DNA of 64,000 nucleotides from contig CM053246.1 in NCBI GenBank assembly GCA_028583405.1, forward strand, positions 24,958,412 through 25,022,411. Reading direction: 5' to 3'. Positions 31,061 through 53,480 of this stretch are shown piece by piece. The position numbers were made by a program, and so were the translations under genes. The stretch comes from Pogonophryne albipinna. Taxonomy: Eukaryota; Chordata; Actinopteri; Perciformes; Artedidraconidae. The notes below the pieces were generated by a model. The model ran no database searches, was not told where the DNA came from, and was given only the letters and a program-made list of their open reading frames with translations. Numbering within the stretch: position 1 is the first letter of the stretch; each line of letters opens with the position of its first letter.

Positions 31061-31740
31061 AGACAGTATGTCCCTGCGTAGTGGGAGCTGCCACGGCTGC
31101 CCGCACAGCAGCTGATATATTCTCCGCCAACCAGTACATTGCAGGCCAGTGTGGATCAGGATAAGTGTGTGGCATTGTTCTCTCACTCTGGCCAGAGTTG
31201 GGGGTATCGGAGCCAGGGGTGGGAACGCGTACAGAACGACCGGAGGCCAAACGTGCGCGAGCGCGTCCACGCCTAACGGTGCGTTTAAATCGCGCATTGA
31301 AAAGAACAGCTGACATTGAGCATTTTCTTTTGATGCGAACAGATCCACCGTGCCTCGGCCGTAACGCACCCACAGCTGACTCACAATCATTGGATGTAGA
31401 GTCCAGTCTGCATATAGTGGTGCACCTCTGGACAGCAGATCTGCTCCGAGGTTCATCACTCCTGGTACGTGCGTCGCTCTCAGAGAGAGGAGACGTCCGC
31501 AGCTCCATAAGATCAGTTTGCGTGCCAGCATGTGTAACTGGAGAGAACGCAAACCCCCTTGGTCGTTTATATACGATATTGTGGTCGTGTTGTCTGTCCT
31601 CACGAGGACATGATGTCCTCTGAGAAAAGGCAGAAAGCGTTTCAGGGTGAGGAACACCGCTAAAAGCTCCAGATAATTTATGTGTGACCGTTGGAGGTCT
31701 CTGCTCCAGAGACCCCTCACAGGTCGACCTTCGTATATAC
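30983..31740 (-). pseudogene. DIRS RNase H plus methyltransferase-like region
   Basis: This minus-strand frame of about 245 codons is shifted by one base from the RT frame upstream. RNase H residues are visible: the acidic E in LELLAVFLTL, D in VRTDNTTTISYI and D in NLGADLLSRG. It continues into VDLFASKENAQC, GVDALAHVWP and LYAFPPL, the conserved DIRS region related to DAM-type methyltransferases, and ends SQAGGAIFHPHPERLALWA before a stop at 30983. Separation from the RT frame occurs at an eight-C run (31740-31747 on the plus strand), a likely 1-nt indel. The polyprotein is therefore broken. Confidence 0.85.
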
Positions 31741-32365
31741 CCCCCCCAGCCCGTCAGACATGCGTCTGTGGTGACCACCTTCCGCGATAGGACAGCACCC
31801 ATAGGCACGCCCCGTACTAGAAAAGTCGGGTGTAGCCAGTGGCGCAGAGCCATTACGCATTTCATAGTGACCATCACTCTCCGCGCGCCATGACGCGCGG
31901 GGTCCAATCTGAGGGCAGCTACCCAGCGCTGAAACTCCCTCATGTGTAAGCGTCCCAGTCGTACCACCAGAATGGCTGACGCCATGAGCCCCAGCAACCT
32001 CAGACATGACCTGAAGAGAACATATTTGCATGGCTGGAAATGAGCGAGGCAAGCCCTGAAGGCTTTCACTCTCTCTGCTGACAAGCGGGCTGTAAAGGAC
32101 ACCGAATTCAGGCGTAGGCCCAGGATGAGTACAGTCTGGGCTGGAGACAACATGCTCTTTTCCGTGTTTATTACGAAAACCAGGTCGAGCAGGTGTTTTA
32201 CGAGGACATTCGCCTGCGTAATAGCCTCTTGCTCCGACTGTGCGAGGAGGAGCCAATCGTCCAGATAAGTTGCCAGGCGAATACCCTGTTGTCTTAACGG
32301 GGCTATCACGGCTTCCGTACACCGTACAAACACTCGCGGGCTGAGAGACAGACCGAAGTGAAGTA
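31741..32365 (-). pseudogene. DIRS reverse transcriptase, C-terminal half (YLDD)
   Basis: Continuation of the reverse transcriptase on the far side of the hAT insertion. The apparent start Met at 32333 is internal to the RT. The catalytic YLDD is at residues 23-26 (nt 32267-32256) in RLATYLDDWLLLA, followed by connection-domain sequence and the beginning of RNase H (VVTTDACLTGWGG). At the eight-C run the frame then slips into the one used by the recombinase, which is why a single 792-codon frame spans RT and recombinase but skips the true RNase H sequence. Confidence 0.87.
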
Positions 32366-32373
32366 ATCTGTAC

Positions 32374-33574
32374 TAGTGTTAATTTCGTTGACTAAAACTA
32401 TGACGAAATTTGTTCGTCAACGACCTTTTTTTCCATGACGAAAATGAGACGATGACGAGACGGCACCGACGGCAGTAAACAATAACTGCAACAAAATCAT
32501 CATGCAATATCGTTGACGAAAAGTGACGAGATGAAAATGTAGTTTACTAATTAAAAACTATGCCAAAATCTCTCTTTACTTTCGTTGACGAAAAATGAGG
32601 AGACTAAATATTATCAAAGATAACGTTACATTTCTGATCAGTCAGTTTTTCTCCCAGCAGTTCCACTTCCGGTGCTGCGGCAGGGCAGCAGCTGTGTGTC
32701 TGTGCTGCGCGTGGCGGTAGATTTGAATTACACCGGGCAGCGGCACACTGTGAACTGTCAGGAAGACTCGGGTCTAACTCATGGTCTAACTAACCTTATT
32801 TAACAGAAAATGAAATGGCAACAACAGGGCTTGGGAGCAGTGGTCGCACTCGCGTTAACCAAATTACCCCCCCCGTCAGCGCGAGTGATTGATAAATTGT
32901 GTACTCGACGGGTAATAATGGATTATGACAGAAATGTTATGATCCTGTCTGTCAAAATGACTGACAACGAAAAAGTCTAAAGCCACCACTGCTTGGGAGA
33001 AAGAAACAATGTGATATTTGGGCCCATTTTCGCTACAATGAGGCGGAGAAAAAAAGCTAATGCATTGTTTCATCAGAAGGGAAGCAATGTGGCCATAACA
33101 CAGGTAAAAACACCACAAACCTGACCAGATACTCTCTGCAAAGCTACATTCTTAATCATTCAACCTGTGTTTTTCATCAAATAAGGACAATATATAATCC
33201 TATTTATTTATATATACTAAAATGACAAATTATTGGTTTTGGCTAGACTAGTTTGACTGAAATGTTCTATATAATCTAATGACTAAAAAAGACTCAACAG
33301 TTTTCATTGACAAAAAGTAGACTAAAATAATTAGTTTTCTTTGACTAAAATAAGACTAAAATGCTCAGACTTTTAGTCGACTAAATCGTGACTAAAATAG
33401 TTACTGTTTTAGTCGACTAAAATAAGACTAAAATGCTCAGACTTGTAGTCGACTAAAACTTGACTAAATAAAAACAGGATGAAGGTGACTAAATATGACT
33501 AAAACTAAAAAGGAAATTTAACACAGGACTAAGACTAAAACTAAATAAAAAAATAGCTGACGAAATTAACACTA
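32374..33574 (+). mobile_element. Non-autonomous hAT inserted in the DIRS reverse transcriptase
   Basis: The ends are tagtgttaatttcgt (from 32374) and acgaaattaacacta (to 33574), 15-bp perfect inverted repeats. The flanks are atctgtac (32366-32373) and ctctgtac (33575-33582), an 8-bp target duplication with one mismatch. The right third is rich in repeats of tagtcgactaaa, with a motif agactaaaatgctcagactt at about 33352 and 33424. A degraded BED-type zinc finger may lie at about 33025-33105 on the plus strand (WAHFRYNEAEKK, then a stop, then C-I-V and C-G-H-N-T). With its duplication it adds 1209 nt to the DIRS coding region. Confidence 0.9.
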
Positions 33575-33582
33575 CTCTGTAC

Positions 33583-36257
33583 TCGTAACAGACACCCTGA
33601 AAGGCGAACCTCAGATATTTCCTGTGTGGGTAATATACTGGGATGTGGAAATACGCATCTTTCAGGTCGACTGATGTGAACCAATCGTTTTGGCGCACGA
33701 GACGCAACAGAGATGTGTGAGTGAGCATTCTGAATTTGTATCTTTTGAGATATTTGTTCAGAGCTCTCAAATCTAGTATAGGCCGAATTCCGTTCCCTCC
33801 CCGTTTGGGAACGAGGAAATACTTGGAATAAAAGCCGCTCTGACTCTGTTCGGCGGGTATTATCGATATAGCCTTCTGTTCTAGTAGCGAGAAAATCTCT
33901 TGCTCTAGAATATGGGCCGACTCTCCCCGGGCCTGTGAATACAGAATGCCCGAGAAGTGAGGGGGGGTGACAGCGAATTGGAGCCTGAGCCCCGTGTTAC
34001 TGTCTTGAAAACTCAAGCAGAATCTGTGAGCATCCTCCACTTTTCGCTTCTCAAAGCGAGCGGAGATGTCACAGCTCTGTCGTCTGCCCTCAGTGTCTCT
34101 ATTTGTTGTGTTATGGGGCCCTCTAGTGTCTGAACACGGTGGTACCCCAGGTTGACAACCCCGGCCGACACTGCGCATGCGCGTGGCGGTGGTGCCTTCA
34201 CAATCCCGTCTATTGTCCGCCTTTTGAGAGAGGCCGTAGCCGCTCTCAAAAGAGGGGCAGACGACAGACTGTTTATTGTTTTTATTGTTTTTCATTTTTA
34301 TTGACTTGGCTTCAAGCCTGGAAACGACAGTGGAAAATGATTTATTCGGAAACAACAATGATAACATGTGTTTGTGTGACTTAAACAGGCAGCGGAACTT
34401 GTTGTCTTTGATGTTAAGTCCATTTCCCTGATGGCGCGAACTTGAGGATGACGTTCTGGCATCACTCGAGGCGGCGGGAAGATGGGGGCATGGTGGCACC
34501 CCGAAAACACATGAGCATCCAACACTGGAACGTGCTCTGGAGCTGGGGAACAGGGAACTTCCAGCTCCTTCATTGAGGAGAGGAGAGGAGGCTGTCAGGC
34601 CGCCCGCTTCTTCTTCCTCGCCTGGTGGCTGAAAACCTGGGTCGGCTGCGCTTGAGCGGCAGCTGCCGGGACCGGAGATTTTCTTGGCCAGCTCCCTCTT
34701 GCCTCGTGCCTGGGCTGGGGACCCGGGACGGGCTGCGGTCTCTGCTGCTTCGGTATTTTGAACCCGGGCAGGACGTGAGACAGCTTGGGTGAAGGCCTGC
34801 CGCGGGACAATTGGAGGTGGCGGCTGGACCCTTCGGGGGAGACAGAGCTGGAGAGCCTCGTCTCCCTTCCTTTTTGACTCACACCTCAGCTGCATTGAAG
34901 CTAGAGCGGAGCCAAATATGCCCTCGGGAACAATAGGCATATCCAGAACATCCTCTTTTTCCCGGTCTGGAAGGTTAGTCAGGTTGAGCCACCTGGCTCT
35001 CTCCTGTACCACCATCATTCCCAGTGCTTTGCCCGTGGCTTGGACTACACAGCGCTGCACACAGAGGCAAATGTCCGTGATCGCTGCGATCTCGTCCCAC
35101 ACGGCAGGCTCAGGTCTGCTCGACATGTCTTCGCAGAGCTCCACCTGGTAGGCGGTCAGCAGCGAGGAGACGTTGAGCGCCCTGGCGGGAAAAGCTGCGG
35201 CTTTATAGGCCCGTTCGGTCATCGCTGATTGGAACCGGTCTGCCTTTGCCGGTAGCATGGGGTTCCTGCTCGGTGTCGAAGCCAGCCTCGGTTGGAGGTG
35301 GGCTGCCACCAGCGGTTCCATGGGCGGCTTGCGGAGCAGGCCGAGCCTCTCCATACCGTCACAGTCCAGGGAGGAGGCACCCTGGATTGGGGCCTTGTTG
35401 CTAAAGGGACGGTCTCTCCACGAGACCGACACCTCGTCCAGCATCTCCGGAAAGACTGGAAGGAGCTGCCTCTTTGTCCTCGCTGCTTGGGGCAAGTTCT
35501 TCCCCTCGTAGCGAGATCTGGAGGTCTCCTTGGCCACTTCAGGCCATGGGATGTCCAGCCTGGACGCAGTGCGTTGACACACGGTCTGCAAATCCATGCT
35601 TAGGACGGGCGAAGCTGGTGTGCTCTCGCCCGGGGGAGCGGACATCGCTCCCGGCTTTGCAGCCTGAGCCGATGAAACGAAGATGTCATCCTCATCCGAG
35701 TCAGACAGGAGGAACTCAGAGGTATCCTCTTCGTCCTCAATGTAGTCCAACTCCAGGACATCCTCCGCGGGTGGAACCATGGTGAGGTCCAATTGGGAGC
35801 CCCAGCTTGACACAGCGCGGGGCTCCGCTCTCGCGGCTCTTGCCGCCACCGGGTCCCAGCCTGAAACGGCGTGGGGCTCCGGTTCAGCGGCTGTCGCTGT
35901 TGTTGAGCCCCAGTCTGACACAGCGCGGGGCTCAATCTCTGCGGCAGGCGCCACCATGTCTTGATTGCCGGCCGGCGAATCAGCGGACATGAGGGGGTCC
36001 TGTCCCGACAAGCTAACTTGGCGTGCTAACCGTCGGCGGAGGCTCTTCATGGTGAAGCGGGTACAATGCCCGCACGAGCCGGGGTTATCGATAGCCTCCC
36101 GGGCGTGTTCCAGCCCGAGGCAGGACGAGCAGACCTGGTGTGAGTCTATGCCTGAAACCTTAAACCCGCAGCCGCATAGCCGAGCCTCCGAGTCCCTGAC
36201 TCCTCTGGTGTGAGGGAGAGAAGGGTCCATCTTCGATCGTCGGCGTGGAGTGGACAC
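33583..36257 (-). pseudogene. DIRS gag-like region and reverse transcriptase N-terminal half
   Basis: A 922-codon minus-strand frame whose last 31 or so codons belong to the inserted hAT. The gag-like part begins at Met 36257, or more plausibly at the internal Met 36230 (MDPSLPHTRG). It carries a Cys-rich motif CSSCLGLEHA...CGHC typical of DIRS gag, an acidic segment (EDEEDTSEFLLSDSDEDD) and a proline-rich tail. The RT begins after about residue 720: SQSGFYSKYFLVPK, IRPILDLRALNKYL and the first catalytic Asp, D864 in FTSVDLKDAYFHIPV (nt 33668). An alternative frame at 34595-34882 resembles the usual basic end of DIRS gag (RKKKRAA), so gag and RT were probably separate frames or a frameshift occurred there. 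Confidence 0.85.
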
Positions 36258-36562
36258 GCTAGTAACAGGTACGTTACTGAGAAAAAATCCAACCTTGCCG
36301 TTAGTCCGAAAGGAAAAAAGGCGACGGTGTAGATTTTATTATTTAAAGAATATTAACTGGTGTGTTAATACCTTTTTTTTATCTCTGTCTCCTCTGGTGT
36401 GAGAGAGAAAAGAGAACGTCCTCTTTACCGTGGTGTCGGTGTGGAGGGAAGCACAAACTAGCAACAGGTATGTTACTAGCTTGAAGAAAAAATCAAACCT
36501 TACCGTTATTTCGACAGAAAGAAACGGCGAGGCAGATTACAATATTAACTGGTGTGTTAATA
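36201..36562 (-). repeat. Tandem duplication in the DIRS 5' leader
   Basis: Two diverged copies, 36201-36372 and 36390-36562, share cctctggtgtgag at one end, then a ctagyaacaggta-like block followed by gttact, and aatattaactggtgtgttaa at the other. The period is about 189 bp. The gag-proximal copy holds the likely start codon (36230). The outer copy has no Met at the matching position. Confidence 0.8.
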
Positions 36563-36721
36563 TTGCTCAGTCTTCTTGCAAAGCAAAAAAGTAACCGGCA
36601 AGCGCCCGTCGACCGAATGTTAGCTTTGGTTTCAGCGGACCGTTAAGCTAGCCCGGTTACTGATAAATCGAGATGTGCTCTGAAGCGAGAAGAGGTGTTT
36701 GAATGACGCTGCGTCGTAGCA

Positions 36722-36849
36722 CAAGCTACTTAAAGGGTGGGTGGATTCCCTGACGTTGACGTCAAGATCACCAGCCAATCAGGATTGGCGTAATGAGATT
36801 GATGCTTCTGTTTGCATACGCATTGAGGCGCATCCCATAGTGAGACATC
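36722..36849 (-). repeat. DIRS inverted terminal repeat, 5' copy
   Basis: It begins caagctacttaaa and ends catagtgagacatc, and is the reverse complement of 29736-29863. Beyond 36849 the sequence diverges from the other end after a few bases, so the outer edge is damaged or belongs to a variant terminus. Confidence 0.93.
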
Positions 36850-36885
36850 GAACGGAGTGTTATGAATGAGAACAGGAACATTGTG

Positions 36886-49094
<12,209 letters not shown>

Positions 49095-49150
49095 GAGTCT
49101 AAGAGATAAGATAAGATAAGATAGTACTTTATTGATCCCAATTTGGGACA
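49095..49150 (-). mobile_element. LINE 3' tail (GATAA-repeat type), antisense
   Basis: The sequence gataagataagataagata followed by gtactttattgatcccaatttggg is, on the minus strand, gggatcaataaagtac with a terminal (TTATC)n repeat. This is the 3' end of a common fish non-LTR retrotransposon or a SINE that borrows its tail. Only the tail is present. Confidence 0.72.
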
Positions 49151-49573
49151 TTTTTATCTACATCCACCAAGTCCCAATATGCCAACATGCTGATGCTAAT
49201 CATACTGTTTACCTTGTTCACTATCTTAGTTTAGCACAATGTCAACCTCATGGTTGTGCTGAAGTCAAGTCAAGATCACCAAAGTCAGTATGAATTGTTA
49301 AGAGGACATCTGTATTTAATAGACCTGTTGTAAAACCTAACCAAGATATTTTAATCGCAAAAACAAAATGTATAAATGAGAAATTCCTGGGTGGAGCATT
49401 AATGAAGGTTCTGTCTCTCTGATGTTGTAGCCCAGGGATCACCAACTACATTTGTCCAAGGGCCAAAATGTATCCAATAGACACTATCGCGGGCCGGGGG
49501 GGGGGGGGGGTACAGTACAGGTACTGCATAAAGCTTAGCAGACTCTTCACGCTAACGAAGGATCACTTCTAGG

Positions 49574-50480
49574 CAGGGTTGGGAGGGTTACTTTGTAAAT
49601 GTAATCAGTTACTGATTACTGAATACATGCTCTGAAAGTAATCAGAATACAGTTACAGTTATGTGTCTTATAAAAGTAACGTGTTCAGGTTACTTTTAGA
49701 ATACTTTTGGAATACTTTCTTTTTCCATAACAGATGGGTATGTTTTGGTGAGCAGGAGACACTTGTTTTACTGTTTTAATGGCTTATCAAGAACTCAAAT
49801 ACAACATCTTGGTGTCATTCTGGACAGCTCCCTCTCATCTGCACCCCACATAAAAAACATCACCCGGACTGCATTCTCCTACTGTAAACCTTTCCTTAGA
49901 ATATGTTATGAATTGTAAGGTGTCCTTGGGTGCTTTGAAAGGCGTCCCTAAATAGAATGAATTATCATTATTATTTATTATTATTATTATCTGAAACGAT
50001 GTAATAACTTTTAAAACTGTTTCCAGTCACTTGCCCCATGCATTCAGCAGCAGCAGGCCATTCACTTTGATTTGATCCCGTTATAAATGTCATCATTTCG
50101 ACAATAAAGAAATGCTACATCAACGTTATCTTGCAAATTTTATCTAACCATCTCCGTTTCTAACTTTCAATATATTTTAAAAGAGATCTCTCTCTCTCAT
50201 CTGCGTGCGGGGGCGGGGCCTCACAGACATGCTGCAGCGCTGTGCAGTGTGCACACAGTTCTGCCGGTAATGAATATTACATTTTGTGAGGAAACTTTTC
50301 CACCAATAATTCCAATAAGTATTCCAAAATGTATTCACTTCAGGTTTACATAAGTAACTGTAATCAGATTACTCGTTTTTCAAATGTAACGCCAGCTGAA
50401 TACAGTTAGCCTACTTGATTTTTGTATTCTGATTACGTAACGCCTTTACATGTATTCCGTTAACTTACAACCCAACCCTG
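49574..50480. mobile_element. Second hAT, nested inside the 49433-50834 element
   Basis: The ends are cagggttggg and cccaaccctg, flanked by cttctagg (49566-49573) and cttcgagg (50481-50488), an 8-bp duplication with one mismatch. Subterminal sequence is rich in gtaatcagttactgattac-like motifs on the left and the complementary type on the right. It is 907 bp, non-coding, and itself hosts an L2-like LINE fragment. Confidence 0.85.
49793..49990 (+). mobile_element. L2-like LINE fragment, innermost of the nest
   Basis: A plus-strand frame reads LGVILDSSLSSAPHIKNITR followed by TAFSYCK, a conserved segment of L2-type reverse transcriptase. It jumps directly to a 3' end (ccttgggtgctttgaaaggc) and an (ATT)n tail to 49990. 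The middle of ORF2 is therefore deleted. It sits wholly inside the inner hAT. Confidence 0.75.
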
Positions 50481-51238
50481 CTTCGAGGCTACTGTCCCGC
50501 AGCTCCTGCCTCTCTGTTGGACTCTGTGGCAGCGGGGCTGCTGCTGTGGTGCGGAGCGCACAAAGCAGACTCTTCACAACGAAGGATCACTTCTTCTTCT
50601 TCTTCTTCAAGGAAGGGAAGGTTTCGCAGTACGCAGTCTACTGTCCCGCAGCTGCTGCCTCTCTGTTGGACCCCGGTACTGCACCTTACTCACGAGACGT
50701 TGTAAAAAAAAAATGGGTGGGGGGCGAACGCAGTAACCACTCCGCCAACGCCACAGTCACCCCCGTCGTGCGGGCCGGATGAGAATGTCTGGCGGGCCGG
50801 ATGTGGCCCGCGGGCCGCCAGTTGGTGGTCACTGTTGTAGCCTATCACTTTGCCAGCTAACTCTAGATTCCCTGACACACATCATGCTACACAACCCTGT
50901 CTCCTAAAAATTACGTTCCCACAGAACTAAACTGCATTCTCAATTACGTTTAGTCAGAAACGTATTTTCTCCCACGTTACGTTCGTTATGAACGTATCTC
51001 AAATACGTTTATTTTCTACATATCTTCTAGAAACATATTTTCTCCCACGTTACGTTTATGAACGTATCTTAAATACGTTTATTTTCTACATATCTTTGCC
51101 ATTTATTGTCTTGCTTATAATAATGATAATAGTCATTTATAAATATAATTTTAGAGCACACATTTGAAATCAGTAGGCGAGGCTGTAATTTCTCCAGCTG
51201 TTACTCTCATGAGCGAGGCAGAAAATAATAGTTGTATC

Positions 51239-51364
51239 ATGCCAGAAAGCTGCTGTGTCGTTTATTGCACCTCAAACATTAAAACAAATCCAGAGTTACG
51301 TGTTTCTGTACTTCCTCTAAGAAGAAAGGACAGTAACAGAAGATCTCTGTGGGTTCAGGCTTGA
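51239..51364 (+). CDS. THAP zinc-finger N-terminal half, left arm
   Basis: A 41-codon frame from the ATG at 51239 to TGA at 51362, also open upstream to Met 51164. It begins MPESCCVVYC and has C5, C10, P26 (in SVLPLRR) and W38, the spacing of the first part of THAP domains (C-x4-C, conserved P and W). The second zinc ligand pair (C-x2-H) is missing and would have to come from another exon. THAP domains bind DNA at the N terminus of P-element transposases. No second exon was found inside this element, so it is probably a relic, although the frame is unbroken. Confidence 0.65.
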   Translation: MPESCCVVYCTSNIKTNPELRVSVLPLRRKDSNRRSLWVQA

Positions 51365-53429
51365 TCACTGTTCAAATGACAGCGTTGGTTTCCCCAAAAG
51401 TGGGCGGGGCTGTAAAGGGACGTAGATTTTACTCTCATCTATTATTCAAAACCATTCTATTTATTCTAACGTAAATTACATGCCAGTGTTTTATCTTTTT
51501 ATTTATTTGTTTTTATTTTAAATCGTATAATGTCGGACTTTTTTTTCCGTCTGTGAGGAAAAGAAATGGGGCTTAGAGCCTCAAATACTGAAATCTTTAT
51601 TTTTTAAAATCTTTTTTTCCTTCTAATTTGTTATTCTTTTCTAAATAACACACTGTTATTTACTCAACAATAACACACAATTATCCTTGTTTTTATTTAT
51701 TAGTTTAATTCTATAATCTTGGGCTTTTTAGCCGTAAATAAAGTCACCGGAAACAGACGTAGGCCTATAAGGGACATTTCGAGCGATACACACCACAAAC
51801 CCATTGAACAGATTACCCAAGATCCTCAGCTTGAAGCTCGTTGATTGGATGTTTTAGCCGCAATGCATGTTGGGATATGATGTTGATGTGATATGTTATC
51901 CGAAAACATTTAAAAATATATATAATAATACTTTATTCCGAGTGTTCTTGCTTTTCTCTTTGGAAGTCATCACATAACGGCATTGTAATACACGGTTCGG
52001 CTGCATTAAATATTACAGATCTGCCGTAGTTCTTTATTTATAGAGCCCTGATGAGAAGACTTCTGGACAAACTGGAAGAACTGCATCTTGCATTTCTTTT
52101 CACAAAATACGTCTCCTTGCAGTATCAATACTAATTCGGTTGACTTTTATATTTGATCCAATTGGTAGATAGGTTATATTTACACCATAACGGTGCACAG
52201 CTGATAGAAAATGACTTGTAGTTTTTAAAGATATTACTGATTTTCTGTGAATATAAGAATGTAAATACTGAGTTGAGAGAATAGTCAGGGGATTTGGGTG
52301 ATGGGAGACACATCTATGGAATCACAATTTCGATAGCTTACCATTAAATGACGGATATACCTTTCTGTCTGTGATGTTTTACAAATCAGATATTAATGTG
52401 TAGAAGTAAAACATGAGAAATAGTATAGCAATATCCTGTAAAATTATGTAAAAACACGAATAAAACTACACATCTTCAGATGTTATACACAAGTGTCCTA
52501 CACTAATAATACAAAGTTATTATTAGTATGCTGTGTGTACCTTGTGTGCACCGCCTAGTGGTTAAAGCACGTTATTGAATTATTTTTGTTGAATAATGTT
52601 ATTTTTGTTGAATAATGTTATTAGATGAAAAAAATATTAAGAGTACATACTTTCATAGGGGGAAAGTAGAAGGTCAATGATAGAAATATAGAATATAAAA
52701 AAATCAAGAAGATACTGTAAGTGATCTCTACAATAAAACAGTTTAGTGCAGGATGTACAAAGATATTAATATGAGGATGTGCAAAACAGACAAACTAATT
52801 AACCTTTATTAACACATTAAAGAATACTTTAGGTTAAGGTCTTCTTTCAAATAAGAAAAAGCTTTGGGGGTATCTATCTACAGATAAATATTAAGCCTGA
52901 CAAAGTGCTTAACGTCTAATGTATTGCTTTCCTGCAATGTTAACTATGTTGAAGCACATATTTTAACTGATATTATACACATTAATTATACTCTTATGTA
53001 TGTAGATAGTATAAGAAATGTGCAGAATGACAGTTTAATGGTGGAGGTAAACACATATTGATAGATGTCGTAATGCGCTGTTGAGGAACCTGTGACCCAA
53101 GTTTTTCATTCATTGCATAACTACACTAGTTGTGTATATGATATGTCAATAAACCTTAGAAAATCTTGAAATCTTGAAATGGATGTGCAAAATAGCCATT
53201 ATATACAGTTTTTAATTAACTATTAGTAGAGAATAACGAGTAATTAATATACTTTATAGAGATCTGCAGATAAATGTTTAGTCTTCTCAAGCACCAACTA
53301 TCAAATATCTCTCCTGATTGTTGGCACTTTCCCTGAATTTTACTCAGGTGTAACTAAAGACTGCTTTAAGGGTTGTTTATATTTCACATCATTAATCAGA
53401 ATCTGCAGAGTTACTAAAGTAAATGTAGT

Positions 53430-53480
53430 GGAGTAAAAATAACAAGTTAACCTCTGAATTGTAGTGGAGTAGAATATATA
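53430..53480 (-). repeat. Fragment of a common fish non-autonomous repeat
   Basis: The pieces tgtagtggagtaaaaataac and gaattgtagtggagtagaa are the antisense of a widespread fish repeat with the wording tactccactacatt. The fragment lies inside the P-like element. Confidence 0.45.

Larger units (their letters stand above)
29690..36885 (-). mobile_element. DIRS-like tyrosine-recombinase retrotransposon, near full length
   Basis: Transcribed leftward, the element carries gag, reverse transcriptase, RNase H, a DIRS methyltransferase-like region and a tyrosine recombinase, the order typical of DIRS elements. Its ends are inverted, not direct, repeats: 29736-29863 and 36722-36849 are 128-bp reverse complements with about five mismatches. 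A 26-bp segment at 29918-29943 is an exact reverse complement of 29719-29744, in the place where DIRS elements have their internal complementary region. No target duplication is seen, as expected for recombinase-mediated insertion. Without the 1.2-kb hAT inside it, the element is about 6.0 kb. The outer limits are approximate because the right outer end diverges after 36849. Confidence 0.92.
49433..50834. mobile_element. hAT element, outer shell of a nested insertion
   Basis: The left end is cagggatcaccaact and the right end reverse-complements to cagtgaccaccaact, flanked by identical 8-bp copies of ttgtagcc at 49425-49432 and 50835-50842. It is 1402 bp with a GC-rich subterminal region (ggcccgcgggccgcc). 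No transposase is visible. Inside is a second hAT (49574-50480). The shell also carries a diverged tandem duplication: cagactcttcac with aaggatcacttct occurs at about 49541 and 50568, and ctactgtcccgcagct at about 50489 and 50639. Confidence 0.92.

Noticed and set aside
31165..31623. 152-codon plus-strand frame
   Set aside because: It is a shadow of the DIRS RNase H/methyltransferase-like frame on the opposite strand.
34789..35964. Several 60-120-codon plus-strand frames
   Set aside because: All lie opposite the DIRS gag-like region and reflect its GC-rich codons.
29690..36885. LTR retrotransposon or endogenous retrovirus
   Set aside because: The terminal repeats are inverted, there is no integrase or protease, and a tyrosine recombinase is present. 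This identifies DIRS, not an LTR element or a virus.
52548..52570. tRNA-like wording (gcctagtggttaaagcac)
   Set aside because: It resembles box A of a tRNA or SINE, but no box B follows at the right distance.
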